64,000 bases of DNA, taken from the NCBI GenBank assembly GCA_014654165.1, contig JACWDK010000002.1, positions 1 through 64,000 on the forward strand, in the 5' to 3' direction. Source of the DNA: Pelagibacterales bacterium SAG-MED13 (GTDB taxonomy: Bacteria; Pseudomonadota; Alphaproteobacteria; Pelagibacterales; Pelagibacteraceae). Positions 46,551-55,510 of the stretch are shown here, piece after piece. The notes under the pieces are model-generated. The model did not search any database, was not told the origin of the DNA, and saw only the letters and a program-made list of their open reading frames with translations. Made by a program: the position numbers and the translations under genes. Every line of letters starts with the position of its first letter. Position 1 is the stretch's first letter.

Positions 46551-47960
46551 TTATATTTTATGATAGTTATCAACACCAACAGTATAGTTAGTTCCAGCCA
46601 AAGGAACTTTCGCTAATGCAGATGCCTCTGATGTTAGTGCAGCTAAATCTTCAGGCTCGAGAGAATGAATGTTAGTTTTTCCACATGCACGTGCTAAAAG
46701 TTGTGCTTCTAAAGTCATTGAATGTAAATAATTATAAACTCTTAATGCCGCATCGTCAGGATTTAATCTAGCTCTTAATTTTGGATCTTGTGTCGCTACA
46801 CCCACAGGACATCTTCCAGTATGGCAATGATAACATTCTCCTGCTTTTACTCCCATTTCTTTTTCAAAATTAGCTTCGGGAATATCTTTGTTACAATTTA
46901 AGGCAATCATCGATCCAGTACCAATCGCAATTGCATCGGCACCTAATGCTAAGGCTTTTGCCATATCAGCACCATCTCTTACACCACCTGCATAAATTAA
47001 AGTTACTTTTCCAGTTTTTCCTACATCATCTAAAGCTCTTCTAGCTTCTCGTATAGCAGCAATACCTGGAATACCAGTGTTTGCTGCTGCAATATGGGGA
47101 CCTGCTCCTGTTGACCCTTCCATACCATCTAGGTAAATAGAGTCCGGATCACATTTGGCTGCCATACGAACATCATCATAAACTTTAGATGCACCAAGTT
47201 TTAATTGAATAGGTACTCTGTTTTTAGTCAATTGTCTTAACTCTTCAACTTTCAATGCTAAATCGTCTGGACCAAGCCAGTCAGGATGCCTTGCGGGAGA
47301 TCTTTGGTCAATTCCAGAAGGTAATGACCTCATTTCAGCAACTTGATCAGTAACTTTTTGACCCATTAAGTGTCCACCCATTCCTACTTTTTGACCTTGT
47401 CCAATAAATACTTCTATTCCATCTGCAAGTTGTGCGTGATGTGGATTAAATCCATATCTAGATTGAATACATTGGTAAAACCATTTTTCTGAATACCTTC
47501 TTTCATCAGGTATCATTCCTCCCTCACCAGAACATGTTGCGCTACCTGCCATTGTAGCTCCTCTTGCTAAAGCAGTTTTTGCCTCATAAGAAAGTGCTCC
47601 AAAACTCATACCAGTAATGTAGACAGGAATATCTAATTCAATTGGATTTTCACATCTAGGTCCAATTACAGTTTTAGTCTCACACTTTTCTCTATAACCT
47701 TCGATAACAAATCTCGTAAGTGTTCCTGGTAAAAAAACTAAGTCATCAAATGTAGGAATCTTTTTCATTAACGCCATTCCTCTCATTCTGTATCTTCCTA
47801 ATTGTGATTTAATATGAATGTCGTCTATAACTTCTGGAGTGAAAATAGCATTATGTCCTAATAAACTTTTATTTCTTTTTCCCTCTTCATGTGCATAAAC
47901 ATCTGCTTTACCACCAACGCCTTTACCATTTGATTTTTTTTTATTTTTTTTCTTTGCCAT
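46551..47960 (-). CDS. mgsC: N-methylglutamate synthase subunit C (FMN-binding glutamate-synthase domain)
   Basis: 469 residues matching the central/FMN domain of glutamate synthase: TGMSFGALSYEAKTALARGA, CSGEGGMIPDER, KLGASKVYDDVRMAAK, EGSTGAGPH, and a C-terminal CYHCHTGRCPVG [3Fe-4S] cluster. In the N-methylglutamate pathway it is the catalytic core of the three-subunit MgsABC, moving a methylamine group from gamma-glutamylmethylamide to N-methylglutamate formation. An ordinary GltB fragment is excluded because the separate MgsA and MgsB subunits are encoded alongside. Its stop is 8 bp before the small gene downstream. Confidence 0.9.
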   Translation of the reverse strand: MAKKKNKKKSNGKGVGGKADVYAHEEGKRNKSLLGHNAIFTPEVIDDIHIKSQLGRYRMRGMALMKKIPTFDDLVFLPGTLTRFVIEGYREKCETKTVIGPRCENPIELDIPVYITGMSFGALSYEAKTALARGATMAGSATCSGEGGMIPDERRYSEKWFYQCIQSRYGFNPHHAQLADGIEVFIGQGQKVGMGGHLMGQKVTDQVAEMRSLPSGIDQRSPARHPDWLGPDDLALKVEELRQLTKNRVPIQLKLGASKVYDDVRMAAKCDPDSIYLDGMEGSTGAGPHIAAANTGIPGIAAIREARRALDDVGKTGKVTLIYAGGVRDGADMAKALALGADAIAIGTGSMIALNCNKDIPEANFEKEMGVKAGECYHCHTGRCPVGVATQDPKLRARLNPDDAALRVYNYLHSMTLEAQLLARACGKTNIHSLEPEDLAALTSEASALAKVPLAGTNYTVGVDNYHKI

Positions 47961-48814
47961 TAAATTGCTCCTTTTTTCTCAGTAGGTTCTAAATTGTCAT
48001 AGTTCCAAAGTTTTTTACCTGCTACTATTTTTTTCATTTTACTAACATCAAAATTCTCACCAATTTCTGCAACCTTAAGTTTTCTTTTTAACCAGTCTTG
48101 ATCATTCTTGGTTAATTCAGAATCTACTGCATCACTACCATATGAGCCTATTTCTCCACCTATGAAAATTGTCCCATCATACATAGAGTCACCTAAATTA
48201 ATTCCTACGTCACCTAATATTATAATTCTTCCTCTTTGCATCATAAAACCTGTAAATGCACCAGCGTCTCCACCAATAATAATAGTTCCACCTTTCATAT
48301 CGATGCCTGTTCTAGCTCCCACACTACCTTTGCAGATTAAATCACCACCACGTATTGCAGCACCAAAGCATGAACCAGCATTTTTTTCAATTACCACTTT
48401 TCCTGCCATCAAATTTTCTGCACATGACCATCCAACTCTACCATTTATTCTAACAATTGGTCCATCACATGATCCCATTCCAAAATAGCCTAAGCTTCCT
48501 TCAAAAATTAAATTCAATTTATTTAAGATACCCACTCCTAAGCTATGTTTACCTTGAGGATTTTTAATCACTATTGTTCCAAAACCTTGGCTCATTAAAT
48601 TATCAATTTCTTTGTTTGCTTCTGCTGCTGTCATATCTTTTACATCAAGATCTGTTCTTTTATTAAAATCTACATCATAGGTTCCAAAGTAATAAAAATT
48701 TTCAGCTTCATCAGGATTAAAAAATTTTTGTTGGGTTCGGCCTGTTAAAACTTCAGTATGCATGCCCATTGCCTGAGCTTTTGTTTTCTTCTCTGTATTT
48801 TTTAAATTTGCCAT
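47960..48814 (-). CDS. mgsB: N-methylglutamate synthase subunit B (GXGXG domain)
   Basis: 284 residues dominated by the beta-helix of glutamate-synthase C-termini: GRVGWSCAENLMAGKVVIEKNAG, GARTGIDMKGGTIIIGGDAG, GRIIILGDVGINLGDSMYDG. It is the structural partner of MgsA and MgsC (family knowledge). Its ATG overlaps the MgsA stop by 13 bp and its stop overlaps the MgsC ATG by one base, so the subunits are translated as a chain. Confidence 0.9.
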   Translation of the reverse strand: MANLKNTEKKTKAQAMGMHTEVLTGRTQQKFFNPDEAENFYYFGTYDVDFNKRTDLDVKDMTAAEANKEIDNLMSQGFGTIVIKNPQGKHSLGVGILNKLNLIFEGSLGYFGMGSCDGPIVRINGRVGWSCAENLMAGKVVIEKNAGSCFGAAIRGGDLICKGSVGARTGIDMKGGTIIIGGDAGAFTGFMMQRGRIIILGDVGINLGDSMYDGTIFIGGEIGSYGSDAVDSELTKNDQDWLKRKLKVAEIGENFDVSKMKKIVAGKKLWNYDNLEPTEKKGAI

Positions 48815-49746
48815 ACTTTAACCTCTCCATCGAATGGATCATATGTATCAATTTCTTGCGGTAAAATTGATCTAATTGCTATTTCTTCGGACCCCATAGC
48901 TACTAGATCATCTGACTCATAAAGAACCAATGGTTTTGCAGCCATCGTATCTTTTGCCATACCCAATGAATCTTTTGTTGCTACAAAATAAGTAAAAACT
49001 CCATCTAAACCTGATAAAGACTCCTTCATTCCCTCTTCTAGCGAAGCACCATCTCTCATTTTTTCTGCTAAATAAACGGCAATTAACTCTGAGTCACATT
49101 CTGACATAAATCTCATACCTTTATTTTCCAAAGCTCTTCTATTATTCCAGTAATTTGTAAGTTGACCGTTATGAACAACAGATACATCGCTAAAAGGGTA
49201 ACCCCAAAAAGGATGTGCAGATTTTATATCTACCCCAGACTCTGTTGCCATTCTTGCGTGACCTATCGCATGTGTTCCAACAAGTTCATCTAGATTGTAT
49301 CGATCGCAAACCATTTTAGCATTTCCAAGATCTTTAATTACTTCTAAAGATTTCCCCATAGAAAGAATTTCTACACCTGGAATACTTTCAATTTTCTGTG
49401 AAAAATTTAATAAATCTTTCTTATTATAATCTATTTCATATCGTAGTGAGTAGGGTAGTATTCTTTCTTCCTTAAGAATTTTTGCACCTAGCTCTGAGAG
49501 ATAATTATCTACAATTTTTTTTCTTTCATCATAAACAGATACGTCCTCAGTGACTGATGTACTTCCTTCTCCTACATTTTCACCTACTTTAAATCGCATG
49601 ATGAAATTTTTACCATCAGTATCTCCATACAAAGCATAACCAGTTGAGTCTTCTCCTCTGTGTTTAAGAGCTTGCAACATTCCTTGAAGCTCATGACCTA
49701 CTTTTGAAGATTTTCCTCTGTGTATTAATCCCGCAATTCCGCACAT
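48802..49746 (-). CDS. mgsA: N-methylglutamate synthase subunit A (class II amidotransferase)
   Basis: 314 residues starting MCGIAGLIHRGKSSKVG: the N-terminal Cys2 nucleophile of class II glutamine amidotransferases, with RGEDSTG, GHARMATESG and VVHNGQLTNYWNNRR further on. It supplies the amide-hydrolysing step from gamma-glutamylmethylamide or glutamine. Gene order gmaS-mgsA-mgsB-mgsC matches known methylamine clusters. 20 bp separate it from gmaS. Confidence 0.9.
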   Translation of the reverse strand: MCGIAGLIHRGKSSKVGHELQGMLQALKHRGEDSTGYALYGDTDGKNFIMRFKVGENVGEGSTSVTEDVSVYDERKKIVDNYLSELGAKILKEERILPYSLRYEIDYNKKDLLNFSQKIESIPGVEILSMGKSLEVIKDLGNAKMVCDRYNLDELVGTHAIGHARMATESGVDIKSAHPFWGYPFSDVSVVHNGQLTNYWNNRRALENKGMRFMSECDSELIAVYLAEKMRDGASLEEGMKESLSGLDGVFTYFVATKDSLGMAKDTMAAKPLVLYESDDLVAMGSEEIAIRSILPQEIDTYDPFDGEVKVWQI

Positions 49747-49766
49747 ATATTTTTCTCTCTAATTTT

Positions 49767-51236
49767 TTAAGGTAGACAATCGAGATAGGTATCTAGATCC
49801 CATTGAGTTGTTGCACCTAAAAATTTTTCCCATTCGTCATTTTTATACCAATGAAATATTTTATACATTTCGTCTGGCATTGCTGATTGAATAACTTTAT
49901 CAGCTGCTAACTGATCTAATGCTTCGCCCAGGCTTAAAGGTAATTTTTTAACATCTTTTCCAGCTTTTTGAGCTTCATAAATATTTCTAGACTCCGGTTT
50001 ACCTGGATCAATTTTATTTGTTAAACCATCATCAAATGCTTTCAATAGACCCGCTCCCATCAAATAAGGATTATGCATTGAGTCTACAGATCTATATTCA
50101 AATCGTCCTGGAGCAGAAACTCTCAAGCCACAAGTTCTATTTTGATAACCCCAGTCTGCATAAACAGGTGCCCAAAATCCTTGATCCCACAATCTTCTGT
50201 AAGAATTAACAGTTGATGATCCGATTGCGGTAAGTGCTCCTAAATGTTTCATTACTCCACCAATAGACAATAAACCTACTTTACCAGGTAACTGAACATC
50301 TTTAGTGTCTGGCATAAAAGTATTAGTGCCACCTTCTACATAACTGAATACTTCATCCATTCCTGGAATAGATTTGTGACCTAATTTATTAATTTTATCT
50401 TTACCTCCTGTCCATAAAGACATATTAGTGTGACAACCACTTGCCGATACTCCCATAAACGGTTTTGTCATAAAGCAAGCAATTAAATTAAATTCCCTTG
50501 CTACTTGTGCACAAATTTGTCTATATGTTGATAATCTATCCGCATTTCTTAAAACATCATCGTACATCCAGTTTAATTCTAACTGTCCTGGAGCATCCTC
50601 ATGATCTCCTTGAATCATATCAAAACCCATTGCTCTTGCGTATTCCATTACTTTCATAAAAACAGGTCTAAGAGATTCAAATTGATCAATATGATAACAG
50701 TAAGGTTTAGAAAATCCTTTGCCTGTGGGTGTACCATCTGGATTTTTTGTTAACCACATCATTTCTGGCTCAGTACCAACTCTTAACTGATAACCATGTT
50801 TTTTTTTAAATTCTTCGGCAATTATTCTTAAATTTCCCCTACAATCTGATGTTAAATGTCCTCCTGGATTTTCTCTTTCTTCCCTATTTCTAAAACAAGT
50901 AACAAATACTCTTCCAACTTTTTTATCCCAAGGTAATTGACAAAATGTTTCAGGATCTGGAATTCCTACGAGCTCTTTAGCTTCAGGTCCATATCCAATA
51001 TAATTATTGTGTCTATCTAAAAATAAGTTTGCAGTAGCCCCATAAACTAATTGAAATCCTTTTTCACAAGTTCTTTCCCAGTGATCTGAAGGAATACCTT
51101 TGCCAACAACTCTTCCTGTAACTGATATGAATTGAAAAAAAATATATTCGATACCAAGCTCATTAATTTTTGCTCTAACCTGCTTTACAAGTTTATCTCT
51201 ACCAGGTTTTTTAACGTGTTTTTCTAGGTCAGTCAT
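49767..51236 (-). CDS. gmaS: Gamma-glutamylmethylamide synthetase (GS-family ligase)
   Basis: 489 residues of glutamine-synthetase fold: GTEPEMMWL (Glu-rich metal site), DHEDAPGQLELNWM, SASGCHTNMSLW, SSTVNSYRRLW, RFEYRSVDSM. Together with mgsABC it joins methylamine to glutamate with ATP. A distinct GS-family gene with similar motifs lies at 42812-44136. Strong AAGGAG before ATG, and a 67-bp gap from the sarcosine-oxidase-like gene, suggest its own expression signal. GlnT proper would be the alternative; the adjoining mgsABC favours GmaS. Confidence 0.88.
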   Translation of the reverse strand: MTDLEKHVKKPGRDKLVKQVRAKINELGIEYIFFQFISVTGRVVGKGIPSDHWERTCEKGFQLVYGATANLFLDRHNNYIGYGPEAKELVGIPDPETFCQLPWDKKVGRVFVTCFRNREERENPGGHLTSDCRGNLRIIAEEFKKKHGYQLRVGTEPEMMWLTKNPDGTPTGKGFSKPYCYHIDQFESLRPVFMKVMEYARAMGFDMIQGDHEDAPGQLELNWMYDDVLRNADRLSTYRQICAQVAREFNLIACFMTKPFMGVSASGCHTNMSLWTGGKDKINKLGHKSIPGMDEVFSYVEGGTNTFMPDTKDVQLPGKVGLLSIGGVMKHLGALTAIGSSTVNSYRRLWDQGFWAPVYADWGYQNRTCGLRVSAPGRFEYRSVDSMHNPYLMGAGLLKAFDDGLTNKIDPGKPESRNIYEAQKAGKDVKKLPLSLGEALDQLAADKVIQSAMPDEMYKIFHWYKNDEWEKFLGATTQWDLDTYLDCLP

Positions 51237-51303
51237 ATGTCTCCTTAAGAATTTTTAGATTAAAAAGGTAACTGAAAAAAAAACCTATGTCTACTTAGAT
51301 AAG

Positions 51304-52629
51304 TTAGCTCCAAGGAAATGGACTGTTCGAAGTAGGGTGCAACTCACCCTTCTCGTAGCGGTTGAATCTAAATGGCTTTAATAAATCACTCTCTTGACCT
51401 AAAATTTCTTTTGCAACAAGTTCTCCGACGCCAATCATTTTATAACCGTGATTAGCATCTGCTATCATATAAACATTGTCTAAAAATCTATCAAAAATTG
51501 GAAAAGAATCTGGAGTCATACATCCAAGTCCACCAGAAGGTCCTTTTCTATATAAATCAGACTTTCCCTCAAATCTTTTTTGACAATGCGCTAAGGCTGA
51601 ACACCACATATCATTGAATGCTTCAGTTGTTTGATATTCTGGAGACTTTATTCCATAAGGGTCTACATTTACCTCATCGAAATGTTTATCCACTATATAA
51701 GGTGATGTGCCTCCTTGAACACCTAAACCTTCTATATCTGGCTTGTAATAAATTCCCCAAATTTTATCAGTAATTAAGTTTTTTGTTTTATCAGAATATA
51801 ATGGAGCAGTAGAGTCCACATGAATTACAGGAGGTTGTTTGCCGTCATTTGTTTTTAAAAAGTCTGGTTCTACTCCAATAACTCCCTCTTGTAACATCCA
51901 ATATTTCCACATATCAGTCTCATGAAATCTTCCACCTTCATCTTTTATCCATGCAGTTTTTGGAAGTTCAAGCATGTTCCAAAAGTCTCTTACCCATGGT
52001 CCTGCACCCACAACTACTTGTTCACATTCTATTGAACCCCTGTTAGTTTCAACTCCTGTTACTGCTTTACTGTTGCTGCCTCTTTTAAATCCGGTAACTT
52101 TAATTCCTTTAATAATCTCAACTCCATTTAATACTGATTTTTTTTCAAGAGCTTTAATCGAATCTTTGTTAAATGCATACCCTCCCTTTTTTTCATGAAG
52201 TACAGATGTTATCCCTAGTGCTTGCCAATCATCAAACATACCCTTCATGTATTTCATGCAATCTTTTTCACCTTCAATGAATTCTGATTCGTAACCTATC
52301 GCTTTTTGTTGCTCATAAATCGTTGAAACATCCTTATGCATTACTTCTGGTGATATTTGCAAATATCCAACTGCATTGTATTTAAATGCTTTTGGATCAC
52401 TTTCCCAAACCGAGACTGAATGAGCCATTAATTCTCTCATCGCTGGCTGAAAGTAATTATTTCTAACTACTCCACACGCAATTCCACTTGCTCCTGCAGC
52501 TGTATCGTCTTTTTCTAATACTACTATATCGCCAGGATTTTTATATGTTTCTGAAAGTTTCCAAGCAGTACTCAATCCATGAATTCCTCCACCAATTATT
52601 ACTACTTTAGCTTTTGTCGGTAATGACAT
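51304..52629 (-). CDS. FAD-dependent amine oxidoreductase, sarcosine oxidase beta-like
   Basis: 441 residues of the DAO fold: dinucleotide-binding VVIIGGGIHGLSTAWKLSE at the start, VLEKDDTAAGASGIACGVVRNN, and a C-terminal CMTPDSFPIFDR then NHGYKMIGVGELVAKEIL. Closest in type to SoxB/N-methylglutamate dehydrogenase catalytic subunits. Sitting between gmaS and the winged-helix/tdm genes it plausibly oxidises N-methylglutamate, sarcosine or dimethylglycine; no SoxA/SoxD/SoxG-like partners are encoded beside it, so it may act alone or with distant subunits. Confidence 0.85.
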   Translation of the reverse strand: MSLPTKAKVVIIGGGIHGLSTAWKLSETYKNPGDIVVLEKDDTAAGASGIACGVVRNNYFQPAMRELMAHSVSVWESDPKAFKYNAVGYLQISPEVMHKDVSTIYEQQKAIGYESEFIEGEKDCMKYMKGMFDDWQALGITSVLHEKKGGYAFNKDSIKALEKKSVLNGVEIIKGIKVTGFKRGSNSKAVTGVETNRGSIECEQVVVGAGPWVRDFWNMLELPKTAWIKDEGGRFHETDMWKYWMLQEGVIGVEPDFLKTNDGKQPPVIHVDSTAPLYSDKTKNLITDKIWGIYYKPDIEGLGVQGGTSPYIVDKHFDEVNVDPYGIKSPEYQTTEAFNDMWCSALAHCQKRFEGKSDLYRKGPSGGLGCMTPDSFPIFDRFLDNVYMIADANHGYKMIGVGELVAKEILGQESDLLKPFRFNRYEKGELHPTSNSPFPWS

Positions 52630-52666
52630 GTTGTGAACTTTATTTTTAGTGAAAGTTAAATATATA

Positions 52667-52688
52667 ATTTTTTATATATATAAAAAAT
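52667..52688. repeat. 22-bp A/T-only palindrome
   Basis: T6-(AT)4-A6 core with one flanking A:T pair is a perfect palindrome between the winged-helix gene and the sarcosine-oxidase-like gene (91-bp gap). It could be an operator for the adjacent regulator or a cruciform; A+T bias makes chance plausible. Confidence 0.4.
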
Positions 52689-52721
52689 ATAAGTAATAAT
52701 TATATTGATATAAATATTTAC

Positions 52722-53072
52722 TCAGAAACTTAGATTTTTCAAGGTTTGAAGATATAGATTAAATTCATCAATAAAAGATTTACTTGGTCTTATAAATTTT
52801 TTTCTTTGATCATTTAAGGCTTTTTCTAAATAAAAGAATCCTTTTTCACAAGCCTCATTAATCATTAGAGCTGATTTAGGTCTGGATGTTTTAAATAATT
52901 TGGTTTTCAATTCCTCAACTGTTAAATGTTCTTCATATTTAAATGCATGCATTACTAGCAACATCATATGATAATGAGATGGTGATTTTCTAAAAAAGTA
53001 ATTACTAGACATGTGAGATAGTTTCATTTGATCTTCCCAAAACTCTAATAAATCTTTAGTAGTTTTAGTCAT
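52722..53072 (-). CDS. Winged-helix protein, MarR-like, candidate regulator
   Basis: 116 residues, all-helical with a winged-helix pattern: helix SPSHYHMMLLVMHAF, then LTVEELKTKLFKTSRPKSALMINEACEKGFFYL (helix-turn-helix) and LNDQRKKFIRPS (wing). Resembles short MarR-type regulators though I cannot name one. It abuts tdm with no gap and precedes the sarcosine-oxidase-like gene, so it may control methylamine genes; the divergent tmoX gap and the palindrome at 52667-52688 are candidate sites. Confidence 0.6.
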   Translation of the reverse strand: MTKTTKDLLEFWEDQMKLSHMSSNYFFRKSPSHYHMMLLVMHAFKYEEHLTVEELKTKLFKTSRPKSALMINEACEKGFFYLEKALNDQRKKFIRPSKSFIDEFNLYLQTLKNLSF

Positions 53073-55412
53073 TTAAGACCTGACCCTAGTTTTTTTCGGG
53101 TCAAAATGTGGAAAAGGAACTACCTTGGCTGAAATTCTTTTTTGGTGACCATCAATTTTACCAACTTCTACTTCTGTTCCTACTTCAGAATATTGACTAT
53201 CAATTCTACATAAAGCAATGTTTTTATCTAATTTAGTTGATAAACATCCACTTGTAATAATGCCAATTTGTGATCTTCCAAAATGAACACAATCTCCATG
53301 ACCAGAAGGCTCTTTACCAATTAACTCCAACCCTACTAATTTTTTTTGTGGATTTTCCTTTCTTTCTATAAGAATCTTTTTACCTATAAAATCTTCCTCT
53401 TTGGATTTAAGAGGTACTGCAAAACCAATTCCAGCTTCAAATGGATCTTGCTGGCCATCAAATTCATTTCCAAATAAAACTAATCCAGCTTCTATCCTTA
53501 ATTTATCTAATGCTGCAAATCCAGCGGGAATCAATCCTTCATCTTTTCCAGCTTCCATTAGTTTGTCCCAAATTTTTGGAGCATCTTTTGGATGACACCA
53601 AACCTCATATCCTAACTCACCTGTGTATCCAGTTCTTGAAACAATTAAAGGAATGCCTTGAAGTTCTTCTAGCCTACAAATTGTAAATCTGAACCATTCT
53701 AATTCACTAATGGAGGGTTGAGTTGGAGGTGAAAATATTAATTTTTTTAAAATTTCTCTACTTTTTGGTCCTTGAACAGATACGTTGCTAATTTGGTCAG
53801 TTGAATTTTTGATACTTACTTTAAAGTTCATTTTTTTTGCCACTTTTTTCAACCATTCACCAGCATATTCATCCCCACAAATCCACCTAAATCCTGTTTC
53901 ATTTAATCTAAAAAGTGTACCATCGTCAAACATCATTCCGTTTTCATAACACATTGCTGAATAAACAACTTGGCCTACAGATAATTTTTTAACATTTCTA
54001 GTTAAAGAAAAATTCATTAATTCTTCTGCATCTGGCCCAATTATTTCAAATTTTCTTAAAGAGGAAAGGTCAATTAAAACAGCATTTTCTCTACATGCAT
54101 TATATTCTTCAACTACTCCATGTTTAGTATAATCATTAGGTAGCCAAAAACCTCTAGCATCAATAAAGTTTCTAGTTAACTTTGATGTTTTTTCATAAAA
54201 ACCAGAATTTCTAGTTAATTTTTTTTCTGAGTCAGTTTTCATTCTAAATGCGAAAGATTTTGAAAATTGTTTTTTTTTATCATAAGTTCTAACAAAAATA
54301 TCAGTTGGATTCCATGAATTACATGGATCTATGTCACTTGGACAAGCTGTAGTACCTATTGTTAAATCTTTAAGAGCTCTAAACATTACATAATCCCCAG
54401 GTCTAGCATAAGACTCATCAGAGATAACAGAGTTAGATCCAGTTGCTGAAGTGTTAAAAAACAGATTTATAGCATGCCAACCTTTTTGTTTTTGTACTCC
54501 ATATTTATTCATCGAATTTGTTAAATTGTCTGAACAATTAGGATGGCCAAAATAACCAGCGTCTTCATAATATTTTGATGTACAAGCTAAATTGAAAGTA
54601 TCGTGCTTTCCCACTGTATCTCTTATTACTTCAACTAATGGTTCATGGTCTGTATCATAAAATTTCGAAAATAAACCTGGTCCAGGAAATGTATTGCCCA
54701 TGAATGTTCTTGTAGTTTGCCAATCCAGACCTTTTTCAATTCCTTTATCAAGTTTTCTTGTATCAAACGCTACAAAGTCGGAACACTGTCTTCCGGCAGG
54801 ACTAATGATTTGAATATAGTCACCTTCTTTAACCTGATATGAAATACAAGTTTGTCTATTAATATTTTGTTCATAATTAGGGTCATATACTGGGTCAGGA
54901 ATTATAGATAATTCTTTATCGGTATTAATTTTGTTTCTTTTAATGAAAATTGTTAAATCGCCTGAGGGGTTTTGATCACTAACTAACATTTTATTATTAG
55001 GTGCTGCAAATATTGAATAACACTTATCTTTAGATTTCAATTTTATCTTTTCACCACTTGGAGCATCTTTATCAAAGACTACAGAAGATTTTGATTTTTC
55101 TATATCTAAATTTCTTTTTTTTAATTGATAGTTTGTGATTAGAGTACTTTCATCTTTATTTTTTAAAATTTCTTTAATTAAATTAAATTTGTTATTTTCT
55201 TTTAGACCCAAAATTCCTAATTCAGATTTACCCTCCTTATTAAAACAAGTTATTTCACAAATTTGGTTTCCTTCATCATTAATAACTTCGATTTCATCAT
55301 CTGGATAAATTTGAAGACCAGTTAAACCTCCTGCATTAAGCACATGTCTTTCAACCCCAGGTGGTAATACATTTAATCCTGGTTCTTTAATATCTAGAGT
55401 TGTTTGCGACAT
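53073..55412 (-). CDS. tdm: Trimethylamine-N-oxide demethylase (DUF1989-GcvT fusion)
   Basis: 779 residues. The N-terminal half (to about 370) is a DUF1989-type domain with GRQCSDFVAFD, GHPNCSDNL and TTACPSDIDPC cysteines (zinc/substrate site in known Tdm). The C-terminal half (about 395-779) is a THF-binding aminomethyltransferase fold: DLSSLRKFEIIGPDAEELMN, NVSVQGPKSREIL, SRTGYTGELGYEVW. Tdm splits TMAO to dimethylamine and formaldehyde, the latter passed to THF. The fusion, length and neighbours tmoX/tmm support Tdm rather than plain GcvT. It is the first gene of the minus operon and is divergent from tmoX. Confidence 0.93.
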   Translation of the reverse strand: MSQTTLDIKEPGLNVLPPGVERHVLNAGGLTGLQIYPDDEIEVINDEGNQICEITCFNKEGKSELGILGLKENNKFNLIKEILKNKDESTLITNYQLKKRNLDIEKSKSSVVFDKDAPSGEKIKLKSKDKCYSIFAAPNNKMLVSDQNPSGDLTIFIKRNKINTDKELSIIPDPVYDPNYEQNINRQTCISYQVKEGDYIQIISPAGRQCSDFVAFDTRKLDKGIEKGLDWQTTRTFMGNTFPGPGLFSKFYDTDHEPLVEVIRDTVGKHDTFNLACTSKYYEDAGYFGHPNCSDNLTNSMNKYGVQKQKGWHAINLFFNTSATGSNSVISDESYARPGDYVMFRALKDLTIGTTACPSDIDPCNSWNPTDIFVRTYDKKKQFSKSFAFRMKTDSEKKLTRNSGFYEKTSKLTRNFIDARGFWLPNDYTKHGVVEEYNACRENAVLIDLSSLRKFEIIGPDAEELMNFSLTRNVKKLSVGQVVYSAMCYENGMMFDDGTLFRLNETGFRWICGDEYAGEWLKKVAKKMNFKVSIKNSTDQISNVSVQGPKSREILKKLIFSPPTQPSISELEWFRFTICRLEELQGIPLIVSRTGYTGELGYEVWCHPKDAPKIWDKLMEAGKDEGLIPAGFAALDKLRIEAGLVLFGNEFDGQQDPFEAGIGFAVPLKSKEEDFIGKKILIERKENPQKKLVGLELIGKEPSGHGDCVHFGRSQIGIITSGCLSTKLDKNIALCRIDSQYSEVGTEVEVGKIDGHQKRISAKVVPFPHFDPKKTRVRS

Positions 55413-55451
55413 TTTTTTAATTTAAATCAATATTATATAAATATCTAGGTG

Positions 55452-55480
55452 TTGACTATCATTTTACTTAGGCTCATACT
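55452..55480 (+). promoter_or_regulatory. Sigma-70-type promoter of tmoX
   Basis: TTGACT (55452-55457), 17-bp spacer, CATACT (55475-55480), 30 bp before the ATG. It shares the TTGACT-N17 layout with the promoters at 19142 and 22286, so all three are probably read by the housekeeping sigma factor. An AAGGGG Shine-Dalgarno follows. Confidence 0.6.
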
Positions 55481-55510
55481 ACTGGACTTAATATTAAGAA
55501 AGGGGAAAAA

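Noticed and set aside
48108-48488. 126-residue plus-strand frame inside mgsB
   Set aside because: Antisense to the repetitive GXGXG domain, whose codon pattern opens the complementary frame; no ribosome site.
53073-55412. Plain glycine-cleavage T protein
   Set aside because: Length doubles that of GcvT and the N-terminal half is a DUF1989-type domain, the Tdm arrangement.
55413-55510. Possible glycine or other riboswitch upstream of tmoX or tdm
   Set aside because: Only 98 bp of A/T-rich sequence with a simple promoter; no conserved stems of known SAR11 riboswitch classes were seen.
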